Positions 21,747-31,386 are shown, numbered from the stretch's first letter. The stretch is DNA of 32,026 nucleotides from Bacteroidales bacterium (GCA_024682995.1 JAIKYR010000162.1:1-32026); one strand, 5' to 3'. Program-made: numbers and translations. Notes: generated from the sequence alone by a model not told the origin.

Positions 21747-24700
21747 CTATTCAGTCACCCGCACACAAATGCCACTGCTCTGGGCTCTGTATTCTGGCGC
21801 ATACATGCACTCAACTGTGGCTGCACCGTTGGAGAAAACGCCTTTCTGTGTTGCCAATAGCTCATATTCCAGCACATAGGTTCCCGCTGGCAGACGCTTG
21901 AAGAAGAAGTCGGTGGCCGCGTCACGAGGACTGACCACGTAGGAGACGTTGTTCACTCGCTCGTTTCGTTCATGCACATTGACAGGCTCAAACGCTGCCG
22001 CGCGAAGGTCTTTCACATGCACATATTCCAGGTCCCTGTCGGTGGAAATGACCATACGTACCATTATTTTCTCCCCAATGTGGATGGGTTTTTCCGTTGT
22101 TACCTCTTCTATATGCCGGCCGTTCTCGTCTTCCTGGATATGACACACTTTCCGGTCAATCCTCAGGCCGGTGGAGGCGGCGGTTATCTTGTCCATATCT
22201 TCAAAATACTGCCAGTAGCAGGCTCCGTAGGCGGGGCGCAGGCTGTCGGTCTTCACCTTGATTTCCGCCAAGTCAGGGATGATTTCGTCTCTTTTCCAAG
22301 TATGCTGGAGATAAACATTCTCCGTGTCCGAATCTTTGCTGTTTTGTGCTCCGAACACGTTTTCACCAACCGAAATCTGTGTCCCGGAAGGACTTAACAA
22401 GCCAGTTGTTTCTCCAAGCAGGATGGCATATACGGCGTTGGTCGTGGCCAGGGTGTTGGACCAGTGTGTTTGGTTTTTCTGCATCAGCAGCCATTGTTTC
22501 ATGGCTGCCAGTTCTTCGGGATTTGGGGATATTTCGAGGAAAGCCTCCATTAGCAGGGCGTGCCGTTCGATGGGCGCCTCATACCAAGGGTAGTAGTGGG
22601 CGAACGCGGATTTCTTCGGTTCCCAGTACATGCCCAGGTCTTCGCTCCGTGTAGCCTGCTGACGAAGTGTTTCCATTATATCTTCTGCTTCAGCCTTGCG
22701 ACCGACACGGAACAGAAATAACGCCATTTCTGCACGCCGGGTGTAATGGGCGCTGTTGATGTCTTTAAGCGACATTTTGATAAGGTTTTGCACGTATGGC
22801 TGCGCCAACCATTGCGTGTCGCATCCGAAGAATGACCGGGCATAAAGATATTGCAGATCCGTTTCTGTGATTGGGAAAAATGCAGTCTTAAGTTTTGCTT
22901 TTTCCTCGCAATAACGTTCGTATGATTTCAACTGCGCTTTGTCCATCGCTGCAATCGCACGCTTCATGGCATAGCGCATTTCCGGTATCGTTATGCCCAA
23001 ACGTTCTAATTTGCCGCAACCGGCCACGATATGGTTGGTTACAAACGATGAGAAGTTCAGATTCCCGTACCAGTCCCAGCCTCCTTGTGTCAATTGCCGG
23101 TTCAGCAATTTTCTTAACTGGACGGCAATCTGTCGTTCCAATTTTTCTTCTTCATACAAGGATGCGATGTTCTTTCTCCGATTGCGTTCGTCCTGCGCAT
23201 CCAACCACCATGGGCTCTCTTCCAATAGTATGTCCTTGAATTGCTGGTTGTTGTCGAGTTTGGAAAGGAAGACATGGCTTGACGTGTCTTCTCGCCACAG
23301 CTTGCACAGTTTCCCGATGGACGGATTTTGGCGGATGATATGCGCTGCGATGGCGTTGGCGTAAACACGCGAGAATATCTGTTCGTTGCACTCATAGCGG
23401 TAACGGATCAGGTAGGGCAGGCTGAGCATAACATTCCATAGCGGGTTGGTGCAAGCCTCCACGCTGTAGGAATAATGCTCCAAAGTGGGAGAGTCTGCCT
23501 GCTTGAACCGTTGGAAAGTGAAGGCCTGTTTCTGCTGGGCGGGTACGAAAAAGTGCATGGTTTCTGTCATCAGCGCGCGATTGGGCAACACAGGAAGTGC
23601 ATTTTCCTCCCCATCTCCATAATGCGCGGCTTGGGCCAGCACACGATACCCCACGGCCTCCACTCCTTTCGGGACGACGAGTCGCCACCCAATAGACTGT
23701 GTGCCATGAGCTTGGCATTGGAATTCCTGCAGGCTGTCTTGCCGCCGCACCAGGATATCCAGCGGGCTGTCATCCGCCATGTTGAAGAATCGTACAGTCG
23801 CCTTCCCCGTCAGGTCCGTGTCGCAGAGACTGGTGATTTTAATCTGGAAAAGCATGGTGTCGGCCTCGCGAAGGAAACGCGGGGCATTGCTTTGGATCAT
23901 CAGGATTCGGTTGGACTGTATCTGTCGGGTGAGCCATCCGTTACGTCCGTCTTCCGCGTGGGCAAGCGCATAAAAATGCCAGCGGGTGTATTGTTCCGGT
24001 AGCGTGAAATCAAAACGGACTTTCCCCAATGAGTCGGTTTCCAATTGTGGGTAAAAGAAGGCGGTTTCCTTGAAATCTTTGCGGAAACGGATGTTCTTGT
24101 CGAAGGTGAATTTCGCGCGCTCGATGGAGGAATTGCGAGCACTTTCAGATGCGATTTCTTCGTTTTTAGCCTTGTCTGAACCAAAAACCGGACTATGGTA
24201 GGACATGGTGGGGGAACTCTCCCGAATCCGAATGCCATCGATAATCGTTTGTGCTCCGTCGCTGCGATTGCCACGTACAGAGGTTATAGATGCATCAGAA
24301 GACGACGGACCGTCCAGATTGGCCAAAGCGGTAGTTACAGAACGGCCCGGAGTGGTGCGGACAGCGCTGGAGGTGTGATCTGTTTTAAAAGGAGTTGAGG
24401 AAAAACTTTGGATAAAAGAATCCGGAATCTTCACCATCGGATGCGTGCTTCTGTAAGGACGATCTTTGCAGGACTCTTTTGGGTCAAGGCTCACAGCAGA
24501 GAGTCTTCCGCTGATTGGTCTTTGCTTTTTGGTAAGCGAAAACTTCGGGAACATCACAGGCAATCCCTGGAAATTCGGTGCCGAACTGATCTCATATATA
24601 CTGCCGTCCACCATCCATGTCAGCAATTCCGCACTTGTGGCACCCGTACGGTTGGAATCCGTTATTTGCACTTCCCAATGTTCCTGGGCACCCGGCTCCA

Positions 24701-27700
24701 GTTTGCTGTTCCAGTGTGTCAGCTGGATGTCCAGTACTTGGGGCTCTATTTCAGGGATGGGCGGGTGCGTCAGAACCGTTTGACTTTCATCAAAATAGAA
24801 AAAACCGTTTTTCACGACTTGGACGGATACGTTCATTTGGTAATGACCGTTCTTTCGGCTGGGAACCTTGATGGTCTTATACTCATTGTCAAGACGTACC
24901 TGTATGGTGGATGTTTTTTTTAGTCCTTGATAAACATTGCATAATACTACGGCATCAGGAATGCTTGTGCCGATGGTCACGGGCAGGGAGTCGCCCAGAG
25001 CCACGGTGTCCGGCAGCTCCACCCAAACGGGTTCAAAACGGCCACTAACCCGATGGTCGGTGCGGAAAATGTCGAAATGCTTCACCACCGTTTCCGCCCT
25101 GTGATGACGGTCAAAAGCTGTCACCTTCGCCTGATATGATCCTTTGGGCCAATCGGCAATAGGGATATGCAAAAAGGATTCTTCGTTAAAATATCGGCAG
25201 TCCTGATAAACCGTGTCCAAAACAGGCCAAGAAGCCCGGTCGTTCACCTTGGGATTGAAACTGTATTCCGGAAAATATCGGGTATAGTCCTCAGGTGAGT
25301 ACAAGGGATCGGTGGGTGGTATGTAATAGGTGGGAAAGGCACATTCTCGATACTCGTCGGGCTGCTGAAGACGTGTCACCGTGATGTGGACGGGAGTGGG
25401 AATCGCTTCCTGCTGGACGTTTTTCACTTGTATCTGCCATTGCAAGGCGGAATGGACACACTGGTCAAGGGACTGGCATCCTTCTAGTTCAATGTTCAGT
25501 GCACGTTCGGGGATCGTATATTTTTTCTCAGCGCGTTGCGTCTCGCCATTCACGTCGGTGGCCAAGGCTTCCACATTCAGCACATAATCATTCGGATTCT
25601 GGTTGTTTGACCAGCGGTTTCGGTGAGGTATATCCGCATCTTTCCGTTTTAAGGTGACAAACGGATAGTCAAACGAACCATCCCCGTCGCAGAATACAGT
25701 GGCTGTGCGGTATTGTTCGTTATACGAAAGCGTGAGGTTTACCGTGGCCTCGGGCAGGGGTGCTCCGGCCAAGGAAGAAACCTGACCGCGTATGTGCAGC
25801 GTGTCGCCCTGACAAATCTCATCGGAACAATCTTCCAGCGTGACGGTGAAAGTTGGCAACTTGTATTCGGCCACCTCAAACCACTGAAGAATTACATACC
25901 TTCCTTCTTCATAAATTTTTATGTAAAAATTACCGGTTTGGTTTGCCGGCAACTTGAACGAGCCCGCCACACTTCCGAATTTATTGCTCACCAGTCGCAG
26001 TGTGTCTTCATGATTCTTGATAACCAATATCGCCATGATGTGGCGGTCAGGGACGGTTCTCCCTTCCTCGATGTGGATGTACTTGAATTGGATCGATTGC
26101 CCTGGACGATACACCTCGCGGTCAAAAACAAGTTCACGTATGTTGCTCGACCTATGATACAAAAGCGATAAGGGTGTATATTCCAAGCAAGGATAGTTAC
26201 TATTATAATGAAAACTAGTTGAATATCGGTCCGATTTGTGATTGCGGATAGTAATGTTATAAGGATAATGGGTGTTGAACTGGCCGTTTTTATCCGTTGA
26301 TTTGATGTTGGAATCGTTGTATTTGGCAAGTATGTGAGGCAACGGTTCACCGGTTCGGCGGTCGGTGGCCGTGAAAACATATTGGTCATAATTGGTCTTG
26401 CTGTAAGCCAGATGCACATTCGTTACCTTGATGCTTTTCGCCAGAAATACATTGGCGGTGTTCCACTCCGGCTCTGTGTGAAACAACAGCACATAATTTC
26501 CTGTAGGCAATGAGTCCAGAAATAGGTCGGTGATATGATATATGTTTGGTGTGGAGTGGCTCAGGTCGAAATGCTCTTTACGGATTTGCTTGCAACCTTT
26601 TCCGGTCAGGTTGTAGGTGTTAAGGTAATACGTGCCATTTTTGTAGTTAAAAAAAGCATGACGAAATGTTTTGGTTTGGATGGTTGTAATATACAGAGTG
26701 TCAATGTTTTTGTGATAAATTGGCAAAAGCAGCCGGGCGGATGGATAATAGTCTTTCTGCCATTGGAATGCATCCGCATCCGGGCGCATAATCTGTTCCC
26801 TGTAATACTGCGAATTTTGTCTATAGTATTTGTTTGATGTTTTTTTCAGGGTTTCTTCAAAAAAGCCCAAGGCTTTCGGGTACAAGGCGGAGGTTTGGCG
26901 CGGCACCGCCGTGGCTATACTGTAACAGATCCTGCCTTTTGTGTACGACAGCGCAGGGTGCTCGCCATATTTCGCCTCCAAAGCCATCAGCTGCCGCCAG
27001 TGCCGGTTGGAATCTAACGGCTCGGTGCAGTCGTCAATTTTATAAAAGGCATTCAGCAGCTCATATTCGATGGTAATATCCAGATCTTCGGGTTTGTTGT
27101 GCAGTTCAAGCGCCTGCTTGACGAGCTTTGCCTTGGTTTCCGGAGGACAGTTGCCTTGGTGTAAACAGTTCATCAGCATGATATCGTACATGTGCATTTT
27201 CCCCCTGGGCAGAATGGCATAGAAACTCGTGTCTTGATACATGAAATCAAAATTGGAATGTTCCAACAGGGTGTCTTGGCTCATCAGGGAAAACGCCTCT
27301 TCATAATAACGGCTGGCGGCACTGTCCACCTCCTTTTGTGACCATTGGTCAAGGGTGTGCAAATCGGTCAAGCCCAAATCCGCATATTTCGGTGACGTAT
27401 AGATTCGGAAACAGCTGAGAAGATCCGCCATCATATAATTAATCAACCCGTTATATACGGGATTGGAAAAATGGAGATGGCTTTTCATGGAGTCCAGGTA
27501 CAGCAGCGCGTGGGAATAATTCCAGGAATTGTTGTGATAATGGTTGAGGAAGGTTCGATGATACACCACCTTGAATAATTGAAGTTCGTTGCTGTCTTTC
27601 AGGGCTTTTCGCTGCAGCACATTCAGTCTTCCGTTGGCGTTCGCTATTTGTTCATGGTTGCAACGCTCATATTTCTTCCACAACCGCTCGTAGGTGAAGA

Positions 27701-27800
27701 TGTCGGAAGTGTCCGACTGGGCGGCAACCGTTGCGGGAAGCAGCAAAAGCAGCAGGAGGAATGGCAATATGTTTTTCAATACTTTCATGTTATTATCCAT
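21747..27800 (-). CDS. Alpha-2-macroglobulin family protein with thioester motif and plug-like insert
   Basis: The protein has 2017 residues; Met5 at 27788 is an equally good start and gives a cleaner signal peptide (ILPFLLLLLLLPATVAAQ). Residues ~30-430 are helical. An MG2-type domain follows (FDREVYRPGQSIQFKYIHIEE around residue 560), then further MG domains. The A2M domain is around 1240-1310 (DFTLPEQYTRWHFYALAHAE). The thioester motif CNEQ is at Cys1471 in RYRYECNEQIFSRVYANA, followed by the alpha/alpha thioester domain. Residues 1174-1192 (SVRGNRSDGAQTIIDGIRI) resemble the plug of SusC-like TonB receptors. Bacterial A2Ms trap proteases covalently in the periplasm or at the surface. It is last in a likely four-gene operon, 12-24 nt after the radical SAM gene. 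Confidence 0.9.
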   Translation of the reverse strand: MDNNMKVLKNILPFLLLLLLLPATVAAQSDTSDIFTYERLWKKYERCNHEQIANANGRLNVLQRKALKDSNELQLFKVVYHRTFLNHYHNNSWNYSHALLYLDSMKSHLHFSNPVYNGLINYMMADLLSCFRIYTSPKYADLGLTDLHTLDQWSQKEVDSAASRYYEEAFSLMSQDTLLEHSNFDFMYQDTSFYAILPRGKMHMYDIMLMNCLHQGNCPPETKAKLVKQALELHNKPEDLDITIEYELLNAFYKIDDCTEPLDSNRHWRQLMALEAKYGEHPALSYTKGRICYSIATAVPRQTSALYPKALGFFEETLKKTSNKYYRQNSQYYREQIMRPDADAFQWQKDYYPSARLLLPIYHKNIDTLYITTIQTKTFRHAFFNYKNGTYYLNTYNLTGKGCKQIRKEHFDLSHSTPNIYHITDLFLDSLPTGNYVLLFHTEPEWNTANVFLAKSIKVTNVHLAYSKTNYDQYVFTATDRRTGEPLPHILAKYNDSNIKSTDKNGQFNTHYPYNITIRNHKSDRYSTSFHYNSNYPCLEYTPLSLLYHRSSNIRELVFDREVYRPGQSIQFKYIHIEEGRTVPDRHIMAILVIKNHEDTLRLVSNKFGSVAGSFKLPANQTGNFYIKIYEEGRYVILQWFEVAEYKLPTFTVTLEDCSDEICQGDTLHIRGQVSSLAGAPLPEATVNLTLSYNEQYRTATVFCDGDGSFDYPFVTLKRKDADIPHRNRWSNNQNPNDYVLNVEALATDVNGETQRAEKKYTIPERALNIELEGCQSLDQCVHSALQWQIQVKNVQQEAIPTPVHITVTRLQQPDEYRECAFPTYYIPPTDPLYSPEDYTRYFPEYSFNPKVNDRASWPVLDTVYQDCRYFNEESFLHIPIADWPKGSYQAKVTAFDRHHRAETVVKHFDIFRTDHRVSGRFEPVWVELPDTVALGDSLPVTIGTSIPDAVVLCNVYQGLKKTSTIQVRLDNEYKTIKVPSRKNGHYQMNVSVQVVKNGFFYFDESQTVLTHPPIPEIEPQVLDIQLTHWNSKLEPGAQEHWEVQITDSNRTGATSAELLTWMVDGSIYEISSAPNFQGLPVMFPKFSLTKKQRPISGRLSAVSLDPKESCKDRPYRSTHPMVKIPDSFIQSFSSTPFKTDHTSSAVRTTPGRSVTTALANLDGPSSSDASITSVRGNRSDGAQTIIDGIRIRESSPTMSYHSPVFGSDKAKNEEIASESARNSSIERAKFTFDKNIRFRKDFKETAFFYPQLETDSLGKVRFDFTLPEQYTRWHFYALAHAEDGRNGWLTRQIQSNRILMIQSNAPRFLREADTMLFQIKITSLCDTDLTGKATVRFFNMADDSPLDILVRRQDSLQEFQCQAHGTQSIGWRLVVPKGVEAVGYRVLAQAAHYGDGEENALPVLPNRALMTETMHFFVPAQQKQAFTFQRFKQADSPTLEHYSYSVEACTNPLWNVMLSLPYLIRYRYECNEQIFSRVYANAIAAHIIRQNPSIGKLCKLWREDTSSHVFLSKLDNNQQFKDILLEESPWWLDAQDERNRRKNIASLYEEEKLERQIAVQLRKLLNRQLTQGGWDWYGNLNFSSFVTNHIVAGCGKLERLGITIPEMRYAMKRAIAAMDKAQLKSYERYCEEKAKLKTAFFPITETDLQYLYARSFFGCDTQWLAQPYVQNLIKMSLKDINSAHYTRRAEMALFLFRVGRKAEAEDIMETLRQQATRSEDLGMYWEPKKSAFAHYYPWYEAPIERHALLMEAFLEISPNPEELAAMKQWLLMQKNQTHWSNTLATTNAVYAILLGETTGLLSPSGTQISVGENVFGAQNSKDSDTENVYLQHTWKRDEIIPDLAEIKVKTDSLRPAYGACYWQYFEDMDKITAASTGLRIDRKVCHIQEDENGRHIEEVTTEKPIHIGEKIMVRMVISTDRDLEYVHVKDLRAAAFEPVNVHERNERVNNVSYVVSPRDAATDFFFKRLPAGTYVLEYELLATQKGVFSNGAATVECMYAPEYRAQSSGICVRVTE

Positions 27801-27812
27801 AATATATAATTG

Positions 27813-28757
27813 TCATTGTTGGTTGCACTTGTGTCCCTGCCAACTCTCGCGACTCTCCAGTTCGGCCTCAATGGCGTGTACCACCTGGTCGTAACGGATG
27901 CCGCCCCAACCGGTCTTGGCTAAAAAGCGCGGCGGCACCTCGGCAGCGAAACGCTCAATGACGATGTCCGGCGAAAGCCGCTCCACGTAGTCGGCGATGA
28001 AAGACACGTATGTGTCAACCGGCAGGGCGAAAAACTCGTCCGGATGCTGGCGGTACTCTTCTTCCATAGCGGTGCCCCGGATGATTTGCAGCTGGTGGAA
28101 CTTGATGCTGTGCAGCGGAAGGCGGTTGATGAGTAACAAGTCCTCCAACCACTGTTCGGGCCGCTCGCCGGGCAGCCCGAAGATGAGGTGCGTGCCTACG
28201 GGGATGTGGTGTTCCGCTGCCATCTCGATTGCGCGTACCGCACATGCTACGTCGTGTCCGCGGTTGATCCGCTGTAAAGTCGCGTCGCGGCAGCTCTCCA
28301 TGCCGATTTCCAACGTCAAATAAGTGCGCTCTTGAAGCTCGTGCAGGTAGTCCAGAAGAGGCGCATCCAGACAGTCGGGACGTGTGGCGATGATGAGACC
28401 GCACACGCTGGGGTGCGACAAAGCCTCCTCGTATAGACTTTTTAGGCGGGAAATCGGGGCGTATGTGTTGGAAAATGCTTGGAAATAGGCGAAATAGCCC
28501 GCAGGTTCAGTGCCGGGCCGATGGTGGAACCGTATGCCTTCGTCCAGCTGCTGCCGGATGCTTTTGTCGGGAACACAATAGGCCGGGTTGAAGGCGTCGT
28601 TACAGCAAAAGGTGCAGCCACCGTGGCCTATGGTGCCGTCACGGTTGGGACATGTGAATCCCGCATCCAGAGTGAGCTTTTGGATGCGTCCGCCGAACCG
28701 TTGCTTCAGGAAACGGTTGTAACTGTTGAACCGCCGCTCGTCACCCCAGGGATACAT
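27813..28757 (-). CDS. Radical SAM protein, TIGR01212/YhcC family
   Basis: The protein has 314 residues and is cytoplasmic. The opening RFNSYNRFLKQRFGGRIQKL is diagnostic of the TIGR01212 family. The iron-sulphur cysteines are in CPNRDGTIGHGGCTFC (Cys36, Cys48, Cys51), the atypical spacing of this family rather than the classic C-x3-C-x2-C. Later blocks include GYFAYFQAFSNTYAP, GLIIATRPDCL, LTLEIGMESC and GTHLIFGLPGE. The family resembles the Elp3-type radical SAM core; its substrate is not established to my knowledge. The ATG overlaps the upstream lipoprotein stop by one base (TAATG), so translation is coupled. Confidence 0.9.
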   Translation of the reverse strand: MYPWGDERRFNSYNRFLKQRFGGRIQKLTLDAGFTCPNRDGTIGHGGCTFCCNDAFNPAYCVPDKSIRQQLDEGIRFHHRPGTEPAGYFAYFQAFSNTYAPISRLKSLYEEALSHPSVCGLIIATRPDCLDAPLLDYLHELQERTYLTLEIGMESCRDATLQRINRGHDVACAVRAIEMAAEHHIPVGTHLIFGLPGERPEQWLEDLLLINRLPLHSIKFHQLQIIRGTAMEEEYRQHPDEFFALPVDTYVSFIADYVERLSPDIVIERFAAEVPPRFLAKTGWGGIRYDQVVHAIEAELESRESWQGHKCNQQ

Positions 28758-29272
28758 TAGGAGTCCTCCCGGTACAGCAGATTGTCACCGAATGGATCCA
28801 GCGTGTGCAGCGTCTTTTTGTCCGGTTGCACTAGGAACATCAGTTCTTCTGCCTGACCGCCATGGTAATAAGCCCCTGTCACCATGAACAGGAGGATGCC
28901 GTCAGACTTGAGGTCGCCGGACTCCATGAGGTCGTCAAAGTCAGCTTTTGTACGGTTTGTCTCATTGAGATACCGGGAGATGGCATCCACTTTGGCTATA
29001 TCGTCATCGTTGACGGCCTCCTCGTACATGGCTAAGTATGCCTCAGCCATCTGAGCCAGCAGCTCGGAATTGAGCTTGGCGTAGCCCATCTCGGTGACTG
29101 TATCCACGCAATCTACCCGTAGTGAATCGTATGCTGTGATGCCGTCGTTTTTGAGATATTCGGTGGCACACTGCTTCATAGCATCTTTGAGTTTTTCCTC
29201 TTCGCTTTTCTTATGACAGCCTGCCAATAGTAAAATGCTCGCGGCCAGTATGATGGGAAGGATTTTTTGCAT
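28757..29272 (-). CDS. Predicted lipoprotein
   Basis: The protein has 171 residues. The signal peptide (ILPIILAASILLLAGC) ends in the lipobox LAGC with Cys19. The mature part is mostly helical and acidic, with SEEEKLKDAMKQCATEYLKNDG and AEAYLAMYEEAVNDDDIAKVD, followed by a short C-terminal beta part (GAYYHGGQAEELMFLV). I do not recognise a named family. It lies 12 nt after the DUF4831 gene and overlaps the radical SAM start by one base, so it is an internal operon member. Confidence 0.82.
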   Translation of the reverse strand: MQKILPIILAASILLLAGCHKKSEEEKLKDAMKQCATEYLKNDGITAYDSLRVDCVDTVTEMGYAKLNSELLAQMAEAYLAMYEEAVNDDDIAKVDAISRYLNETNRTKADFDDLMESGDLKSDGILLFMVTGAYYHGGQAEELMFLVQPDKKTLHTLDPFGDNLLYREDS

Positions 29273-29284
29273 GGTGTTTATCTG

Positions 29285-30415
29285 TTAGAAAATGAATCCG
29301 AATTGTTGGATGCCTTCCTTGTTCTGGCCCGTAGGGAGCGTTTGTATGCGTCCGAACTGGCGCATGTTGAAGACGCCGAAGTCGTGGAGGTTTTTCTGTC
29401 CCTGATGCAGGGAAACGGCCACCGGCATGGCTTTGCGGAAGCGGTAGCCGCTCTTTTTCGTTTTTTTCTCCGGTTGGCTGTCAGTTAATGCCTGCTCAAT
29501 CCCATCGGAAGGGAAGGTGGGCTTCAGGTTTAGGACGTATGCGTTGGGATTGTTGGCGATGTTTTCCGTGGAGAAGCCTTCCGTCTGACTGCAGGCGAAC
29601 AATGGCACAGCGACAGCTCCCTCCTCCGGGATGACATAAAATGTGTAGGTGATAATGTCTTCCAGCACCAGGCCCGTGAATAGGGAGAGGTAGTTCTCCT
29701 CCCATTGGCGGAGCTCCTGCAGCATGGCCTCGATGGTCTCGGCAGAGTAGGGCGTCTCCTGCTCGCCGGAGGCCAGACTGTACTGGTCTTTCCGGCTCTT
29801 GCTGATGGCGTCGGCAGCCTCCTGGGCTTTCTGGCTGTTGGTCTTGGTGACGATCTTGGTCCGGTTGGCCGGCACCTGCGTCACGATGCCGTCAATGATT
29901 TTGGTTTCTACAAAAGAGTCCTCCATTTCGGAATAGGAAAGGTCGGAGTAGTTCTTGAAAAAGTTGGGGATAGGTTCGGAGTAGGTGAGGTAGGGCTGCA
30001 CCTCCTTCGACAAAGCGCACGTCATCGTCTTGCTCTTGGCGGTTTTGGTGATTACAGCATCCTTGACCTGCTGGTTGGAAAGTTGCACCAGATAGGCGTG
30101 GTTAAAGTCCGGCACCTCCACAGGCTCAATGTGCACATCATTGACTTTGAAGAAGGTTTTATTCTCGGAGATGACGTTTGTGAGGCCCAGCAGGCTTTGG
30201 GCGTATTCGGCGTAATAGCCTTTGAGCTCGCGCACCTTGGTGATATCGACGGTCACCTTGAGGGCAGTGGTGGGCAGCATGTAGCAGAGCGTGTTGCCTT
30301 TGAGGGTAGTGCCGCTGTCGAGGGGCAGTGGCATCACGTTCTTCTGGCTGTGGGCGGTCATGCAGCCCCATACGGTCAGCAAAACGATAAATGAAATCTG
30401 TCGGATATTTGTCAT
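29285..30415 (-). CDS. DUF4831 family exported protein
   Basis: The protein has 376 residues. Residues 1-23 form a signal peptide (FIVLLTVWGCMTAHS before QKN). The mature protein contains YMLPTTALKVTVDITKVREL and GYYAEYAQSLLGLTNVI, typical of DUF4831, a Bacteroidota-specific family. A repeated feature is a central helix with YSAETIEAMLQELRQWEENYLSLFTG. The C-terminal part is beta-rich and ends in GIQQFGFIF, a possible outer-membrane signature. The function is unknown. It is the first gene of a likely operon with the lipoprotein, radical SAM and A2M genes. No -7 box of the usual form is visible upstream; instead a tandem 9-bp repeat occupies the region. Confidence 0.85.
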   Translation of the reverse strand: MTNIRQISFIVLLTVWGCMTAHSQKNVMPLPLDSGTTLKGNTLCYMLPTTALKVTVDITKVRELKGYYAEYAQSLLGLTNVISENKTFFKVNDVHIEPVEVPDFNHAYLVQLSNQQVKDAVITKTAKSKTMTCALSKEVQPYLTYSEPIPNFFKNYSDLSYSEMEDSFVETKIIDGIVTQVPANRTKIVTKTNSQKAQEAADAISKSRKDQYSLASGEQETPYSAETIEAMLQELRQWEENYLSLFTGLVLEDIITYTFYVIPEEGAVAVPLFACSQTEGFSTENIANNPNAYVLNLKPTFPSDGIEQALTDSQPEKKTKKSGYRFRKAMPVAVSLHQGQKNLHDFGVFNMRQFGRIQTLPTGQNKEGIQQFGFIF

Positions 30416-30427
30416 GAGTGAATGAGT

Positions 30428-30487
30428 GTTTGTAAGGTTGATGTTTATAATGTTCGTAATGTACGTAAGGTTTGTAAAGCTTATAAA
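30428..30487. repeat. Tandem 9-bp repeats, consensus GTTYGTAAK
   Basis: Consecutive units are GTTTGTAAG, a short GTTGAT (with one extra G before it), GTTTATAAT, GTTCGTAAT, GTACGTAAG, GTTTGTAAA and GCTTATAAA. They fill the space 13-72 nt upstream of the DUF4831 start, where the promoter of the operon should be. Either regulator binding sites or a neutral simple repeat is possible. Confidence 0.7.
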
Positions 30488-30542
30488 TTGAAAAGAATAA
30501 AAGTAAAAAACATTAATTACTAATTGTTAATTGTAATTGTTT

Positions 30543-31235
30543 TCAGTCTCTTCTTCCCATAAAAATAGCAATATAGTAGAGCAGGGTGGCGAGGGAGGAG
30601 AGGGCGGCGATGAGGTAGGTGCGGGCGGCCCATTTGAGGGCGTCTTTGGCCTTCGTCGTCTCCTCGCCGGTGGTGATGCCTGTCTCGTCCAGCCAGGCGA
30701 TGGCCCGTTCGGAGGCGTTGTATTCCACAGGAAGGGTGATGATGGAGAAGATGGTGGTGAGGGCGAACAGCACGATGCCGATAAAGAGGATGGGTGTTCC
30801 GATGACGGTGGAGATGCTGATCAGCACGATGCCGGCCAGCAGGATCCATTGCGACCATTTGGAGCCGAACTGGACCATGGGTACCATCTTGGAGCGCATG
30901 TTGAGCCATTGGTAGGCGGTGGCGTGCTGCACCGCGTGCCCGCACTCGTGGGCGGCCACGGCGGCAGCGGCGATATCGTGCCCGCTATATACGTTCTCGC
31001 TCAGGTTGACGGTCTTGTCCGCCGGATTGTAGTGGTCGGTGAGGCGACCCGGCGTGCTAATGACCTGCACGTCGTAGATGCCGTGGTCGTGCAGCATCTT
31101 CTCCGCCACTTCACGGCCTGTGAGACCGCTGCTGAGGCCGATTTTGGAGTAGGTTTCAATACGCTTGTTGAGTGTTCTGCTTACAATCAAGCTGAAAAAC
31201 ATTAATACGATAAAAATAATCACGTATAGTGGCAT
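30543..31235 (-). CDS. Membrane zinc metallopeptidase, YugP-like (Zn_peptidase_2)
   Basis: The protein has 230 residues. The N-terminal helix (YVIIFIVLMFFSLIVSRTL) is followed by SSGLTGREVAEKMLHDHGI and the conserved DHYNPADKTVNLSENVY. The zinc motif HECGH is at residues 96-100 in AAHECGHAVQHA. Two more hydrophobic helices follow (around 126-170), then LPVEYNASERAIAWL and a final hydrophobic segment. This is the full pattern of the neutral zinc metallopeptidase family that includes B. subtilis YugP; substrates are unknown. The open frame extends to 31439, but the promoter box at 31265-31272 and homology place the start at 31235. Confidence 0.93.
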   Translation of the reverse strand: MPLYVIIFIVLMFFSLIVSRTLNKRIETYSKIGLSSGLTGREVAEKMLHDHGIYDVQVISTPGRLTDHYNPADKTVNLSENVYSGHDIAAAAVAAHECGHAVQHATAYQWLNMRSKMVPMVQFGSKWSQWILLAGIVLISISTVIGTPILFIGIVLFALTTIFSIITLPVEYNASERAIAWLDETGITTGEETTKAKDALKWAARTYLIAALSSLATLLYYIAIFMGRRD

Positions 31236-31264
31236 GGCATTGTGTTTTGTTATGTTTTGGGGTG

Positions 31265-31272
31265 CAAAAATA
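31265..31272 (-). promoter_or_regulatory. -7 promoter box for the YugP-like gene
   Basis: Minus-strand TATTTTTG matches TAnnTTTG, 29 nt upstream of the ATG at 31235. Confidence 0.7.
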
Positions 31273-31378
31273 CGAAAAATAATGATAATTTGCACCATTC
31301 CTTTACAGGATTGTTTTTGGAAATTCCAGAAGACTGAACAGGTCGGCTTTTGCGGATGGGAAAATTGTATTTTTTTTG

Positions 31379-31386
31379 TACTTTTG
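31379..31386 (+). promoter_or_regulatory. -7 promoter box for the sigma-54 activator gene
   Basis: TACTTTTG matches TAnnTTTG and ends 30 nt before the ATG at 31417; it is divergent from the YugP-like gene. Confidence 0.65.

Noticed and set aside
23360-23410. Alpha-2-macroglobulin lacking a thioester
   Set aside because: CNEQ at Cys1471 fits the C-x-E-Q thioester pattern in the right context (RYRYECNEQIFSR), so the motif is intact.
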